From Naasia sp. SYSU D00057 (GTDB lineage: Bacteria; Actinomycetota; Actinomycetes; Actinomycetales; Microbacteriaceae): a DNA stretch of 64,000 nt. Position 1 is the stretch's first letter. Every line of letters begins with the position of its first letter. A program made the position numbers and the translations under genes. Shown here piece after piece: positions 9,699-18,481 of the stretch. The notes under the pieces were generated by a model that saw only the letters and a program-made list of their open reading frames with translations, made no database searches and was not told where the DNA came from. Location of the stretch: contig NZ_JAFMSZ010000003.1 in the NCBI RefSeq assembly GCF_017916505.1, forward strand, positions 437,580-501,579, written 5' to 3'.

Positions 9699-11744
9699 AT
9701 GCCGGCCTCCGTGCCCCTCGCCCCCGTCCTCACCGGTCCCACTCGCCGCGACCTGTCCCGCCCCGTGCAGGGCTTCGCCTTCGGTGGCGACTACAACCCG
9801 GAGCAGTGGACGGAGGACGTCTGGGTCGAGGACGTCCGACTGATGAGGGAGGCGGGAGTCACGCTGGTCACCCTCGGCGTCTTCGCCTGGGGGAGCCTGG
9901 AGCTCGCGGACGGGGAGTGGGACTTCGCATGGCTCGACCGGGTCCTCGAACTCCTCCATGAGGGAGGCATCGCGGTCGACCTCGCCACGCCGACAGCCTC
10001 CCCGCCCATCTGGCTGCACCAGGAGCACCCCGAGATCCTGCCCGTGAACCGCAGCGGACAGCGCTATTGGCAGGGCGGCCGCCTGGGCTGGTGTGCGAGC
10101 TCGGCGGTGTGGCGGCGCTATGCGCTCCGCGCCGTGACGACCATCGGCGAGCGGTACGCCGCCCATCCGGCGGTGCGGATGTGGCACGTCGGCAACGAGT
10201 TCGGCGGTGGGAACCGGCACTGCTACTGCGACGCGTCGGCGGAGCACTTCCGGTCGTGGCTGGAGCGCCGCTACGGCACGGTGGACGGGTTGAACACCGC
10301 CTGGGGCACGGCCTTCTGGGGGCACCGGTACTCCTCGTTCGCGCAGGTGCTGCCGCCGCGGGACAGCGAGTCCGCGCAGAACCCGGGGCTGCTGCTCGAC
10401 TTCGACCGGTTCTCGTCGGACGCGCTGCTCGAGCACTATGTGGCGGAGCGGGACGCGCTCCGCGAGCTGTCACCGGACCTGCCGATCACGACAAACTTCA
10501 TGGTGGGCAGTGGGCCGGGTGTCATCGACCACGCGTCGTGGGCGCCGCACGTCGACGTCGTCGCGAACGACCACTACACGCTGGCGGCGGACCCCGAGCG
10601 CGCGCAGGAGCTGGCCTTCTCCGCCGACCGCACTCGCGGGCTCGACCGGATGCGGCCCTGGCTGCTCATGGAGCACTCGACGAGCGCGGTCAACTGGCAG
10701 CCCCGGAACCGGTCGAAGGCCCCCGGCGAGCTGGTGCGCAACAGCCTCAGTCACGTCGCCCGCGGCTCGGACGGCGCTCTGTTCTTCCAGTGGCGCGCCT
10801 CGACCGCCGGATCCGAGCAGTGGCACTCCGGCATGGTGCCGCACGCCGGCACCGACACGAAGGTGTGGCGCGAGGTCGCCGAACTCGGACGGATCCTCGC
10901 CGCGAGCGCGGAGGTCGCCGGCTCCCTGGTGGAGCCGGCCCGAGTCGCGCTTCTCGCCGACGACGTCGCGGGCTGGGCATGGCAGGCCGGCCAGAAGCCG
11001 CTGCACGGGCTGCCCGCCTTCCATGCCGCACGCGAGTGGCACCGCACGCTCTGGCACGCGGGGGTCCTCTGCGACGTTCTCCCGCGCACCGCCTCGCTCG
11101 AGGACTACAGCGTCATCCTCGTGCCCGCGGTGTACCTCGTGGAACCGGAACTCGCCCGCGGGCTCGAGGCTGCCGCTCGCGGGGGAGCGACGGTGCTGGT
11201 GACCTACGCGTCGGGGCTCGTCGACGAGTCGAATCGGGTGATCCGCGGCGGGTACCCGGGTGCGCTCAGGGACCTGGTCGGTGCCGCTGCCGAGGAGTTC
11301 TTCGTGCTGCAGGACGGGGAGTGCTCTGCGCTCGAGCCTGCCGGCACCGTGACCACGTGGACGGAGCTCGTTCAGCTGCGAGGTGCGGAAGCCGTGAGGC
11401 GCTATCGCGGCGGAGTGCTCGACGGCGAGCCGGCCCTCACCCGTCGCCGCGTCGGGATGGGGGAGGCCTGGTACGTCTCAGCGAGGCTCGACGACGAGGC
11501 CCGTGCCGATCTGCTCGGCGAGGTGCTCGCCGGCGCGGGCGTGACGGCCTCGGTGCCCGTCGCGCCCGGTTTGGAGGCGGTGCGGCGGACGGCGTCCGGG
11601 CGCTCCTGGCTCTTCCTGATCAACCACGGCGACGAGGACGTGCGCGCGTCCGCACGCGGCACGGACCTCGTCACCGGTGCGCCGTTCGACGGCGTCGTGC
11701 CGGGCGGCACGGTGCGGATCGTCCGGGAGGAGCCGCTCAGCTGA
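9699..11744 (+). CDS. GH42 beta-galactosidase
   Basis: Predicted cytoplasmic glycoside hydrolase of 681 residues, without a signal peptide, that removes terminal beta-galactose (the family also includes alpha-L-arabinopyranosidases). The barrel opens with FGGDYNPEQW near residue 29. The acid/base is expected at Glu167 in HVGNEFGG and the nucleophile at Glu325 in LLMEHSTSAVNW. A trimerisation domain follows, with a C-terminal beta domain ending in VRIVREEPLS. The ATG follows AGAAAGG. In this cluster it would clip galactose from xyloglucan-type side chains or arabinogalactan. Its stop overlaps the convergent esterase gene by 8 bases. Confidence 0.92.
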   Translation: MPASVPLAPVLTGPTRRDLSRPVQGFAFGGDYNPEQWTEDVWVEDVRLMREAGVTLVTLGVFAWGSLELADGEWDFAWLDRVLELLHEGGIAVDLATPTASPPIWLHQEHPEILPVNRSGQRYWQGGRLGWCASSAVWRRYALRAVTTIGERYAAHPAVRMWHVGNEFGGGNRHCYCDASAEHFRSWLERRYGTVDGLNTAWGTAFWGHRYSSFAQVLPPRDSESAQNPGLLLDFDRFSSDALLEHYVAERDALRELSPDLPITTNFMVGSGPGVIDHASWAPHVDVVANDHYTLAADPERAQELAFSADRTRGLDRMRPWLLMEHSTSAVNWQPRNRSKAPGELVRNSLSHVARGSDGALFFQWRASTAGSEQWHSGMVPHAGTDTKVWREVAELGRILAASAEVAGSLVEPARVALLADDVAGWAWQAGQKPLHGLPAFHAAREWHRTLWHAGVLCDVLPRTASLEDYSVILVPAVYLVEPELARGLEAAARGGATVLVTYASGLVDESNRVIRGGYPGALRDLVGAAAEEFFVLQDGECSALEPAGTVTTWTELVQLRGAEAVRRYRGGVLDGEPALTRRRVGMGEAWYVSARLDDEARADLLGEVLAGAGVTASVPVAPGLEAVRRTASGRSWLFLINHGDEDVRASARGTDLVTGAPFDGVVPGGTVRIVREEPLS

Positions 11745-12708
11745 GCCGAGCCGGGAGCCACTCGGCCTGGCGGACCCACTGGTGCAGCTGGCCGCCCTCG
11801 TGACCGTTGTACGGATACACGGTGATCCCGCGATCCTCGTGCGCATAGCGGTTGAAGGCGGCATAGACGGTGGACGGGATCACGATGCCGTCCATCAGCG
11901 CGACCGAGAACAGGGCGGGCACCGTCGCGCGGCGCGCGAAGTTGGCCCCGTCGAAGTAGGACAGCGTCGAGAAAACGCTCTGCTCGACGTCCCGGTGGGT
12001 CGCGAGGTAGCGGGTGATCTCCGTGAACGGGCGCTCCGGCGTCGCCTCCACGGCGCGCCTGAAGTGGGACAGGAAGGGGACATCGGGCATCGCCGCCCGC
12101 AGGAGATGCGGAACGAGGCCGGCGACGGCGAGCGCGATGCCCCCGCCCTGGCTGGCGCCGGTCACGGCGATGCGGTCGGGGTCGACGAAGTCGAACTTCC
12201 GCACGGCATCGACGAGTCGAACCGCGTCCGTGTAGAGCCGGCGGTAGTAGTACGTCTCCGGGGTCTCGATGCCCTTCGTCATGAAGCCCTCCACCGAGGG
12301 GCCGGAGCCGTAGGGGTCGCGGGTGTCGCCGCCGGTCCCCCAGCCGCTGCCCTGGCCGCGCGTGTCCATCAGGATGTGCGCGTAGCCGCTCACAGCCCAG
12401 TTGAGGCGCTCCCCGACGACGCCTCTGCCGCCGTTGTAGCCGATGTACTCGATGACCGTCGGAAGGGGGTTCTCGCTGCGCGGACGGAGGATCCAGCCGC
12501 GGATCGGCTCGCCCGCGAAGCCCGGGAACTCGAGGTCCTCGACGATGAGCTCGGTGATCGGCGTGCTCACCGGTCGGCGAACGACCTCGCCCTCGGCGCC
12601 GCGCGCCTCCTCGATGGTCGCGCGCCAGAACTCGTCGAAGTCGGCCGGCTCCTCCACCTCCGGTCGGTAGGAGCTGAGCACGTCGAGTGGCAGGTCGGTG
12701 AAGGGCAT
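11737..12708 (-). CDS. Acetyl-xylan/cephalosporin C-type esterase, CE7 family
   Basis: Carbohydrate esterase that removes O-acetyl groups from small sugars and oligosaccharides. The 323-residue alpha/beta hydrolase has the three CE7 signatures: RGQGS near residue 117, the nucleophile Ser in TGASQGGGIAL, and HEGG near residue 303. Asp in ALMDGIV is the likely acid. No signal peptide is seen, so it acts on imported acetylated oligosaccharides, as CE7 enzymes usually do. The ATG at 12708 has CCGGAG upstream. It is divergent from the ABC importer operon and shares its 220-base promoter region, which contains an operator-like palindrome. Confidence 0.93.
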   Translation of the reverse strand: MPFTDLPLDVLSSYRPEVEEPADFDEFWRATIEEARGAEGEVVRRPVSTPITELIVEDLEFPGFAGEPIRGWILRPRSENPLPTVIEYIGYNGGRGVVGERLNWAVSGYAHILMDTRGQGSGWGTGGDTRDPYGSGPSVEGFMTKGIETPETYYYRRLYTDAVRLVDAVRKFDFVDPDRIAVTGASQGGGIALAVAGLVPHLLRAAMPDVPFLSHFRRAVEATPERPFTEITRYLATHRDVEQSVFSTLSYFDGANFARRATVPALFSVALMDGIVIPSTVYAAFNRYAHEDRGITVYPYNGHEGGQLHQWVRQAEWLPARLS

Positions 12709-12783
12709 TGAGTCTCCGGAGATCGAGGATGGGCCGCCGTCCAGCATGACGCGCCGCTTCGCAGCGACGCGCCGGACCACGTG

Positions 12784-12814
12784 TTGACATTTTGTTCCAC
12801 GCTGGCACAAAATG
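12784..12814 (+). promoter_or_regulatory. Promoter with overlapping palindromic operator
   Basis: TTGACA (12784-12789) and CAAAAT (12808-12813), with an 18-base spacer, make a good promoter for the importer operon. cattttgt (12788-12795) and acaaaatg (12807-12814) form a perfect 8-bp inverted repeat with an 11-base spacer. The repeat spans the promoter core and starts inside the -35. It probably binds a repressor, and the ROK protein encoded at 18.5 kb is the best local candidate. The AT-rich arms stand out from the surrounding GC-rich DNA. Confidence 0.65.
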
Positions 12815-12928
12815 ACACCCGGCCGGAACAGACATCTGATGACTGACCGATCGGCCGCCAGGCTCCATCGCACTGAGGCACCTTCCGCTCCGGTGCTTTC
12901 CCGACAACGTCGTCTCGAAAGGACAACG

Positions 12929-14248
12929 ATGAACGCAACGACGCCGAATCGACGCCGGCTTCTCCGCACCGCCGCAGCGGTCGTCCTCGGATCCCTCTCC
13001 GTGGCCTCGCTCGCCGCCTGCAGCTCCGGCAGCGGATCGAGCTCCGGCGGAGAGGCCTCCGGCTCCGCCGAGATCAGCTTCTGGGGCTGGGTCCCGGGCC
13101 TCGAGGACCTCGTCGACCAGTGGAACGAGGAGAACCCCGACGTGCAGGTCGACTTCCACCGCATGACCGGTGACGACGGCCAGAAGGTGGAGGCGGCGGT
13201 CGACGCCGGCGCCGGCCCCGACCTCGTCCAGCTCAGCACGCACGATCTCCCCGACTACGTCATCTCGGACCGGGTGCAGGACATCACGGAGTTCGTCTCC
13301 GACGAGGAGGGCAACTACACGGCGGCCTCCTGGGCCTCGGTGAGCTTCGACGGCAAGGTCTACGGCATCCCGCAGGGCATCGGCCCGAGCGGCATGATGT
13401 ACCGCGAGGACATCCTCGCCCAGTACGGGATCCCCGTCCCGACGACCTGGGACGAGTACCTCGAGGCGGCCCGCGCCCTGCACGCCGCGAACCCCGAGCT
13501 CTACATCGCGAACATGTCTCCGACCGAGTTCGGCCAGTGGGTGCAGGAGGTCTCGCAGGCCGAGGGCAGCTGGTACTCCATCGAGGACGGCGCGTGGACC
13601 GTCGGGATCGACGACGAGAAGAGCCGTGCGATCGCGGAGCGCTGGCAGACCCTGCTCGACGAGGGCCTCGTCACGACCGAGCAGATGTGGACGCCGGAGT
13701 ACTGGGCGCTCGTGAACGCCGGCACCATCGCCACGATCAGCTACGCCGCCTGGTTCCCGTCCCAGCTCGCACTGAACGCCGAGGAGACCTCCGGCAAGTG
13801 GAGGGTCGCCCCGATGCCGGTGAACGCCGGCTCCTCCAACCAGGGCGACTCGGGCGGTGCCGCCGTCGTGGTGCTCGCCGGAGCGAAGGACCCCGGCGCC
13901 GCAGCGGAGTTCGCCGCATGGCTGAACGGCGCGGACGAGACGCAGGAGACGCTGATCACCGTCGGCGGCCTGTTCCCCTCGACCACCAACGGTCTCGCCT
14001 CGGACGCCCTGCTGCAGGAGAGCGAGTTCTACGGCGGCCAGGTCGTCAACGAGGTGTTCATCGAGGCGGCCGAGAACACGCCCGCCACGTGGACGGAGGG
14101 CCCGAACTTCGGCACGGCGACCACCGCCCTGACCGATGAGTTCTCGACGGTGGTCAACGGCGAGCAGACCTTCGTCCAGGCGCTCGAGAAGGCTCAGAAG
14201 GCCGTCGTCGACGACCTGAAGTCCCGCGGTCTGTCGGTCAACGAGTAG
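12929..14248 (+). CDS. ABC sugar-binding lipoprotein (CUT1 family)
   Basis: Extracytoplasmic substrate-binding protein of 439 residues that captures an oligosaccharide for the two permeases downstream. The N terminus has Arg/Lys residues, a hydrophobic stretch and the lipobox SLAAC near residue 31, followed by a Ser/Gly-rich linker. The mature part has the family 1 solute-binding fold, with FWGWVPGLEDLVDQWNEENP near its start and SGMMYREDIL. The ATG at 12929 follows AAAGGA. It is the first gene of the importer operon behind a promoter with a palindromic operator. Cluster content suggests xyloglucan-type oligosaccharides; the ligand is not shown by sequence. Confidence 0.92.
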   Translation: MNATTPNRRRLLRTAAAVVLGSLSVASLAACSSGSGSSSGGEASGSAEISFWGWVPGLEDLVDQWNEENPDVQVDFHRMTGDDGQKVEAAVDAGAGPDLVQLSTHDLPDYVISDRVQDITEFVSDEEGNYTAASWASVSFDGKVYGIPQGIGPSGMMYREDILAQYGIPVPTTWDEYLEAARALHAANPELYIANMSPTEFGQWVQEVSQAEGSWYSIEDGAWTVGIDDEKSRAIAERWQTLLDEGLVTTEQMWTPEYWALVNAGTIATISYAAWFPSQLALNAEETSGKWRVAPMPVNAGSSNQGDSGGAAVVVLAGAKDPGAAAEFAAWLNGADETQETLITVGGLFPSTTNGLASDALLQESEFYGGQVVNEVFIEAAENTPATWTEGPNFGTATTALTDEFSTVVNGEQTFVQALEKAQKAVVDDLKSRGLSVNE

Positions 14249-14256
14249 TCGAAACC

Positions 14257-15198
14257 ATGACCGCCGCACGCGTCTCGCCGTCCCGGCGCCGGTTCTCCGG
14301 CGCCGGGCGGCGAGTCGCCCCCTACGTCTTCATCGCGCCCTTCGTGGTGCTGTTCCTGGCCTTCCTCGTCGCGCCGATCGTCATCGCCGTCGTGAACAGC
14401 CTCTTCGCGACCCGCTCGTCGGGACTCGGCTTCGGCGGCTCGGAGACGGTGTTCGCGGGTGTGGACAACTACGTCGTCGCTTTCGCGGACTCCGACTTCC
14501 TCACGAGCTTCGGCCGCGTCCTCCTCTTCGGCATCGTGCAGGTGCCCGTGATGATGATGATCGCGGCCGGCCTTGCGCTGATGTTCGACTCGGCCCTCGT
14601 CCGAGGACGGCGGTTCTTCCAGTTCGCGGTCTTCCTGCCGTATGCGGTGCCGGGCGTCATCGCCGCGCTCCTCTGGGGCTTCCTCTACCAGCCGTCCGTC
14701 AGCCCCATCGTCCAGGGCCTGCGTGCGATCGGCCTCGATGCGGACTTCCTGGCCCCGGGAACGGTGCTGTGGTCGATCGCCAACGTCGCCACCTGGTCGG
14801 TGACCGGCATCAACATGATCATCCTGTTCGCGGCACTGCAGACCGTGCCGCGCGAGATGTACGAGGCGGCGCGCCTCGACGGCGCCGGCGAGCTGCGCAT
14901 CGCGCTCGGAGTGAAGCTTCCGATGATCGCCCCCGCCATCCTGCTGACGACGCTGTCGAGCGTGATCGGCACCCTTCAGCTGTTCAACGAGCCCCAGGTG
15001 ATGCAGACGGTGACCTCGAACATCTCGAGCGACTACACGCCCAACATGGCGATCTACGCCGCCTCCACCCTCGCGAAGAACCCGAACCTGGCCTCCGCGA
15101 TGGCGGTGATCCTCGGAGTGGCGACCCTGATCGTCTCCGTGATCATCCTGCGGATCAACAACCGAGCGACGAGGACGGCGACCGATGGTCTTCACTGA
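14257..15198 (+). CDS. ABC sugar permease, MalF/UgpA-like
   Basis: Inner-membrane permease of 313 residues with about six transmembrane helices, the first near residues 26-46 (FIAPFVVLFLAFLVAPIV). The EAA loop that contacts the ATPase is YEAARLDGAGELRIALGV near residues 206-223. It starts 9 bases after the binding protein and overlaps the next permease by 14 bases. No ATP-binding subunit is encoded in the cluster, so a shared MsiK-type ATPase elsewhere is expected, as in other actinobacterial CUT1 systems. Confidence 0.93.
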   Translation: MTAARVSPSRRRFSGAGRRVAPYVFIAPFVVLFLAFLVAPIVIAVVNSLFATRSSGLGFGGSETVFAGVDNYVVAFADSDFLTSFGRVLLFGIVQVPVMMMIAAGLALMFDSALVRGRRFFQFAVFLPYAVPGVIAALLWGFLYQPSVSPIVQGLRAIGLDADFLAPGTVLWSIANVATWSVTGINMIILFAALQTVPREMYEAARLDGAGELRIALGVKLPMIAPAILLTTLSSVIGTLQLFNEPQVMQTVTSNISSDYTPNMAIYAASTLAKNPNLASAMAVILGVATLIVSVIILRINNRATRTATDGLH

Positions 15199-16108
15199 GC
15201 AGCTGCCCCTCAACGCGCCGCCGACCAAGCCGACCGCACCCCGTCGCACCGCGTTCCGCGATGGCGACCGGGTCAGCCGGGGGTGGATGACCGTCGTCAC
15301 GGTGGTGATGGTGATCGCCGCCGCGTACTTCCTCATCCCGGTGCTCTGGCTCGTGATCGCCTCGACGAAGTCGACCGGCCAGCTCTTCTCGACCCCCGGA
15401 TTCGCACTCGCCGACTTCCGGCTCTTCGAGAACCTCGCCGCGCTCAGCACCTACGACGGCGGCATCTTCTGGCGCTGGGGACTGAACACGATCATCTACT
15501 CGGTCATCGGCTCGGCGTTCACGACCCTCGTATGCGCCGCGACCGGCTACGCCCTCGCGGTGTACCGGTTCAGGGGCAGGCAGACGCTCCTCGCGGTGAT
15601 TCTGGCCAGCATGCTGATCCCGGGCACCGTCATCGCCCAGCCGACCTACGTGCTCCTCGTCTCCCTCGGGCTGAACAACACGTACTGGGGCATGCTGCTG
15701 CCCGCCCTGGTGTACCCGTTCGGCGTGCTGCTCTGCTACATCTACGCGCAGTCGTCGGTCCCGATGGAGCTTGTGGAGGCGGCGAGGCTCGACGGCGCGG
15801 GGGAGTTCCGCATCTTCGCCTCGCTCGGCATGCGGCTGATGGCGAACGGGCTCGTGACCGTGCTGCTGTTCGCGTTCCTCGGGAGCTGGAACAGCTACAT
15901 CCTGCCCCTGCTCGTGCTCACCGACCAGGAGCTGATGCCGCTCACCGTCGGCCTCACCGGCTGGAGCCAGTCCTCGATCTCCATCCCGGGCCTCCAGATC
16001 CTCACGGTGGTCGGGTCGCTCGTCTCGGTGATTCCGATCGCGATCGTGTTCGTGTCCCTGCAGCGCTTCTGGCAGTCCGGCCTCACGGCCGGTGGCATCC
16101 GGGGCTGA
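15185..16108 (+). CDS. ABC sugar permease, MalG/UgpE-like
   Basis: Second membrane subunit of the importer, 307 residues, with a first helix near residues 38-58 and about six in total. The EAA motif VEAARLDGAGEFRIFASLGM lies near residues 196-215. The ATG at 15185 lies inside the end of the upstream permease gene (14-base overlap), which shows tight coupling and 1:1 synthesis. It is followed after 12 bases by the GH95 gene, so transport and first hydrolysis probably share a transcript. Confidence 0.93.
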   Translation: MVFTEQLPLNAPPTKPTAPRRTAFRDGDRVSRGWMTVVTVVMVIAAAYFLIPVLWLVIASTKSTGQLFSTPGFALADFRLFENLAALSTYDGGIFWRWGLNTIIYSVIGSAFTTLVCAATGYALAVYRFRGRQTLLAVILASMLIPGTVIAQPTYVLLVSLGLNNTYWGMLLPALVYPFGVLLCYIYAQSSVPMELVEAARLDGAGEFRIFASLGMRLMANGLVTVLLFAFLGSWNSYILPLLVLTDQELMPLTVGLTGWSQSSISIPGLQILTVVGSLVSVIPIAIVFVSLQRFWQSGLTAGGIRG

Positions 16109-16120
16109 GCCGACTCCACG

Positions 16121-18481
16121 ATGACCGACATCTCCTTCTCGACGCCGGCGCGCACGTGGCTCGAGGCACTGCCGCTCGGCAACGGCAGCCTCGGCGCCAT
16201 GTGCTGGGGCGACCCGCGCGAGGCCCGCTTCGACCTGAACGACGAGAGCGCGTGGTCCGGCTCGCCCGGATCGGAGGCGCGTCAGCCCACGGTCGACGCC
16301 GAGCACGCACGCCGCCTCCTCGCCGACGCTCGCGGGGCCGCCCTCGAGGGTCGGGCCGTCGAGGCGGAGAGGGCGATCAGGGAGATGCAGTCCGACTACA
16401 CGCAGGCCTATCTGCCGCTCGGGACGCTCGTCGTCATGACCGGCGGGGACGAGCCCGACGCCGACTACGAGCGGCGGCTGCGCCTGCGCACCGCCGTGCA
16501 CGAGGTGCGGTCGGGAGGGAGGACCGCCCGTTCGGTGGTGTCCGCCCGGTACGGCGTCCTCCTCACCGTGCTCGAGGGGACGCCGGCTCCCGAGGTCCGG
16601 CTGACGACCCCGCTGCGCACTGTCGCGGAGGAGACCTCGCCCGACTCCCTGGTGCTGAGGCTTCTGCTGCCGAGCGACGTCCCGCCGTCGCACGAGCCCG
16701 ACTTCCCCGCCGCCAGCTGGTCCGACCGGGCCGGCGACGCGGTCCAGGCCGTCGTCGCCGTGAAGGTGCAGCCGCTCGGCGGGGATTCCTGGGCAGTATG
16801 GGCGACCAGCGAGACCACGTTCTCCGGGCTGGGCCAGCCGCTCGGCGACCCGCACCGGCTCCAGGAGATCGCCATCGGACGCCTGGAGGACGCCATCTCG
16901 GCAGGCGCGGACGCGGTCCTCGACGAGCATCGCGCCGACTGGGCCGAGCGCATGGACCGGGTTCGGCTGCAGCTCGACGGCGCCTCCCTCGACCTGGCGG
17001 ACCCGCCGCGCCGGATCGCCGCGGCGTCCATGGACCCGACCGGCCCGGTTCGCGCCGACCCTGGCCTGTTCACCGCCCTGTTCGATTACGGACGCTACCT
17101 GCTGCTGGCCTCCTCACGGCCCGGCGGTCTTCCCGCGACCCTCCAGGGGATCTGGAACGCGGAGATGCAGCCGCCGTGGAGCTCGAACTACACGCTCAAC
17201 ATCAACCTCTCGATGGCGTACTGGCCGGCATTCGTCGCCAACCTGGCGGAGACGGCCGAGCCGCTCCACGCGTTCCTCGCGGCCCTCGCGAGGGCGGGGG
17301 CCCCGACCGCCCGTCGGCTCTACGACGCCGACGGCTGGGTGGCGCACCACAATTCGGACGCGTGGGTCTACACCTCACCGGTGGGCGTCCGCCGAGGCGA
17401 CGCCTCCTGGGCGTTCTGGCCTATGGCAGGTCCGTGGCTCGTCCGCCACCTGCGGGAGGCCGTCGAATACGGAGCCATGGACGAGGCCGTGGCCCGCGAG
17501 GTGGCCTGGCCGGTCGCGCGAGGCGCGGTGCTGTTCGCCCTCGACTGGATGATCCGCATGCCGGACGCGTCATGGGGAACCGCTCCGTCGACCTCCCCGG
17601 AGAACACGTTCCGGGACGAGGAGGGCCGGGCAGTGGCCATCACCGCGGCGTCCGCCCTCGACCTCCAGCTGCTTCGCGACCTGTTCGAGTCGGCGCCGGT
17701 CATCGCCGCGGCTGCGGGCGCCGCGGGGGATCCACTGCTCGCCGTCGCCGCCCGCGCACTGCGCGACCTGCCGACCGGTCCCGCCCTCTCCGCCGACGGC
17801 CGCATCCTCGAGTGGGGCGCCGACGTGCCGGAGGTCGACCCGCAGCATCGACACCTGAGCCCCTTGTACGCGCTGTACCCGGGGGACGCGCAGTTCGACG
17901 CTGCCCAGACGGCGGCGGCGGAGGAGCTGCTGCGACGGCGCGGGGACGACTCGACCGGCTGGTCTCTCGCCTGGAAGACCGCGCTGTGGGCGCGGCTGAG
18001 GCGGGGCGACCGTGTCGCCGACCTCCTGCGGCTGGTGATCCGCCCAGCGGGCGCGGCGTCCGGGCCCTACGCCGGCGGCCTCTACCCCAACCTGTTCGCG
18101 GCGCACCCTCCCTTCCAGCTCGACGGAAACCTCGGCTTCGTCGCCGCCGTGGCCGAATCGCTCCTGCAGAGCCATGCGGGCGAGATCGACCTCCTGCCGG
18201 CGCTCCCGACGGAGCTTCCGCCCGGCAGGGTCGCGGGCCTGGTGGCGAGGCCCGGGGTCCGGGTCGACCTCGTGTGGGACGCGACCGGCCTGCGCGAGGC
18301 CCGGCTGCGCGCACTCGCCCGGCACGCCGAGGGGCAGGTGGTCCTCCGGCTCGGCGACACGCGGATCCGCAGGGTCGTCCTGTCCGCCGCCGACACGGTG
18401 GTCACCCCTGCCGATTTCGCGGAAGCGGACGACAGCGCTGCCGGAGCCGATGCCGCCGTCGCGAATAGGCTCGCGCAGTGA
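16121..18481 (+). CDS. GH95 alpha-L-fucosidase / alpha-L-galactosidase
   Basis: Inverting glycoside hydrolase of 786 residues that cleaves terminal alpha-1,2-linked L-fucose or L-galactose, as found on xyloglucan side chains. N-terminal domain: LPLGNGSLGAMCWGD near residues 16-30 and LNDESAWSGS. The (alpha/alpha)6 domain has NINLSMAYWPAF, HHNSDAW and STSPENTF, and near the C terminus FQLDGNLGFVAAVAESLLQS, which holds the catalytic Asp. The Asn-x-Asn thought to act with that Asp is kept in NIN, but the following block that I remember as EMNYW in relatives reads SMAYW. There is no signal peptide, so it works on imported oligosaccharides. Its TGA overlaps the next start (GTGA). Confidence 0.88.
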   Translation: MTDISFSTPARTWLEALPLGNGSLGAMCWGDPREARFDLNDESAWSGSPGSEARQPTVDAEHARRLLADARGAALEGRAVEAERAIREMQSDYTQAYLPLGTLVVMTGGDEPDADYERRLRLRTAVHEVRSGGRTARSVVSARYGVLLTVLEGTPAPEVRLTTPLRTVAEETSPDSLVLRLLLPSDVPPSHEPDFPAASWSDRAGDAVQAVVAVKVQPLGGDSWAVWATSETTFSGLGQPLGDPHRLQEIAIGRLEDAISAGADAVLDEHRADWAERMDRVRLQLDGASLDLADPPRRIAAASMDPTGPVRADPGLFTALFDYGRYLLLASSRPGGLPATLQGIWNAEMQPPWSSNYTLNINLSMAYWPAFVANLAETAEPLHAFLAALARAGAPTARRLYDADGWVAHHNSDAWVYTSPVGVRRGDASWAFWPMAGPWLVRHLREAVEYGAMDEAVAREVAWPVARGAVLFALDWMIRMPDASWGTAPSTSPENTFRDEEGRAVAITAASALDLQLLRDLFESAPVIAAAAGAAGDPLLAVAARALRDLPTGPALSADGRILEWGADVPEVDPQHRHLSPLYALYPGDAQFDAAQTAAAEELLRRRGDDSTGWSLAWKTALWARLRRGDRVADLLRLVIRPAGAASGPYAGGLYPNLFAAHPPFQLDGNLGFVAAVAESLLQSHAGEIDLLPALPTELPPGRVAGLVARPGVRVDLVWDATGLREARLRALARHAEGQVVLRLGDTRIRRVVLSAADTVVTPADFAEADDSAAGADAAVANRLAQ

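Noticed and set aside
11402..14269. Minus-strand frame spanning the CE7, importer and GH42 genes
   Set aside because: Mixed low-complexity translation; the CE7 protein is in another frame with RGQGS, GASQGGG and HEGG.
15283..18468. 1061-codon plus-strand open frame overlapping the permease and GH95 genes
   Set aside because: Arg/Pro-rich out-of-frame translation; the GH95 and MalG frames carry family motifs.
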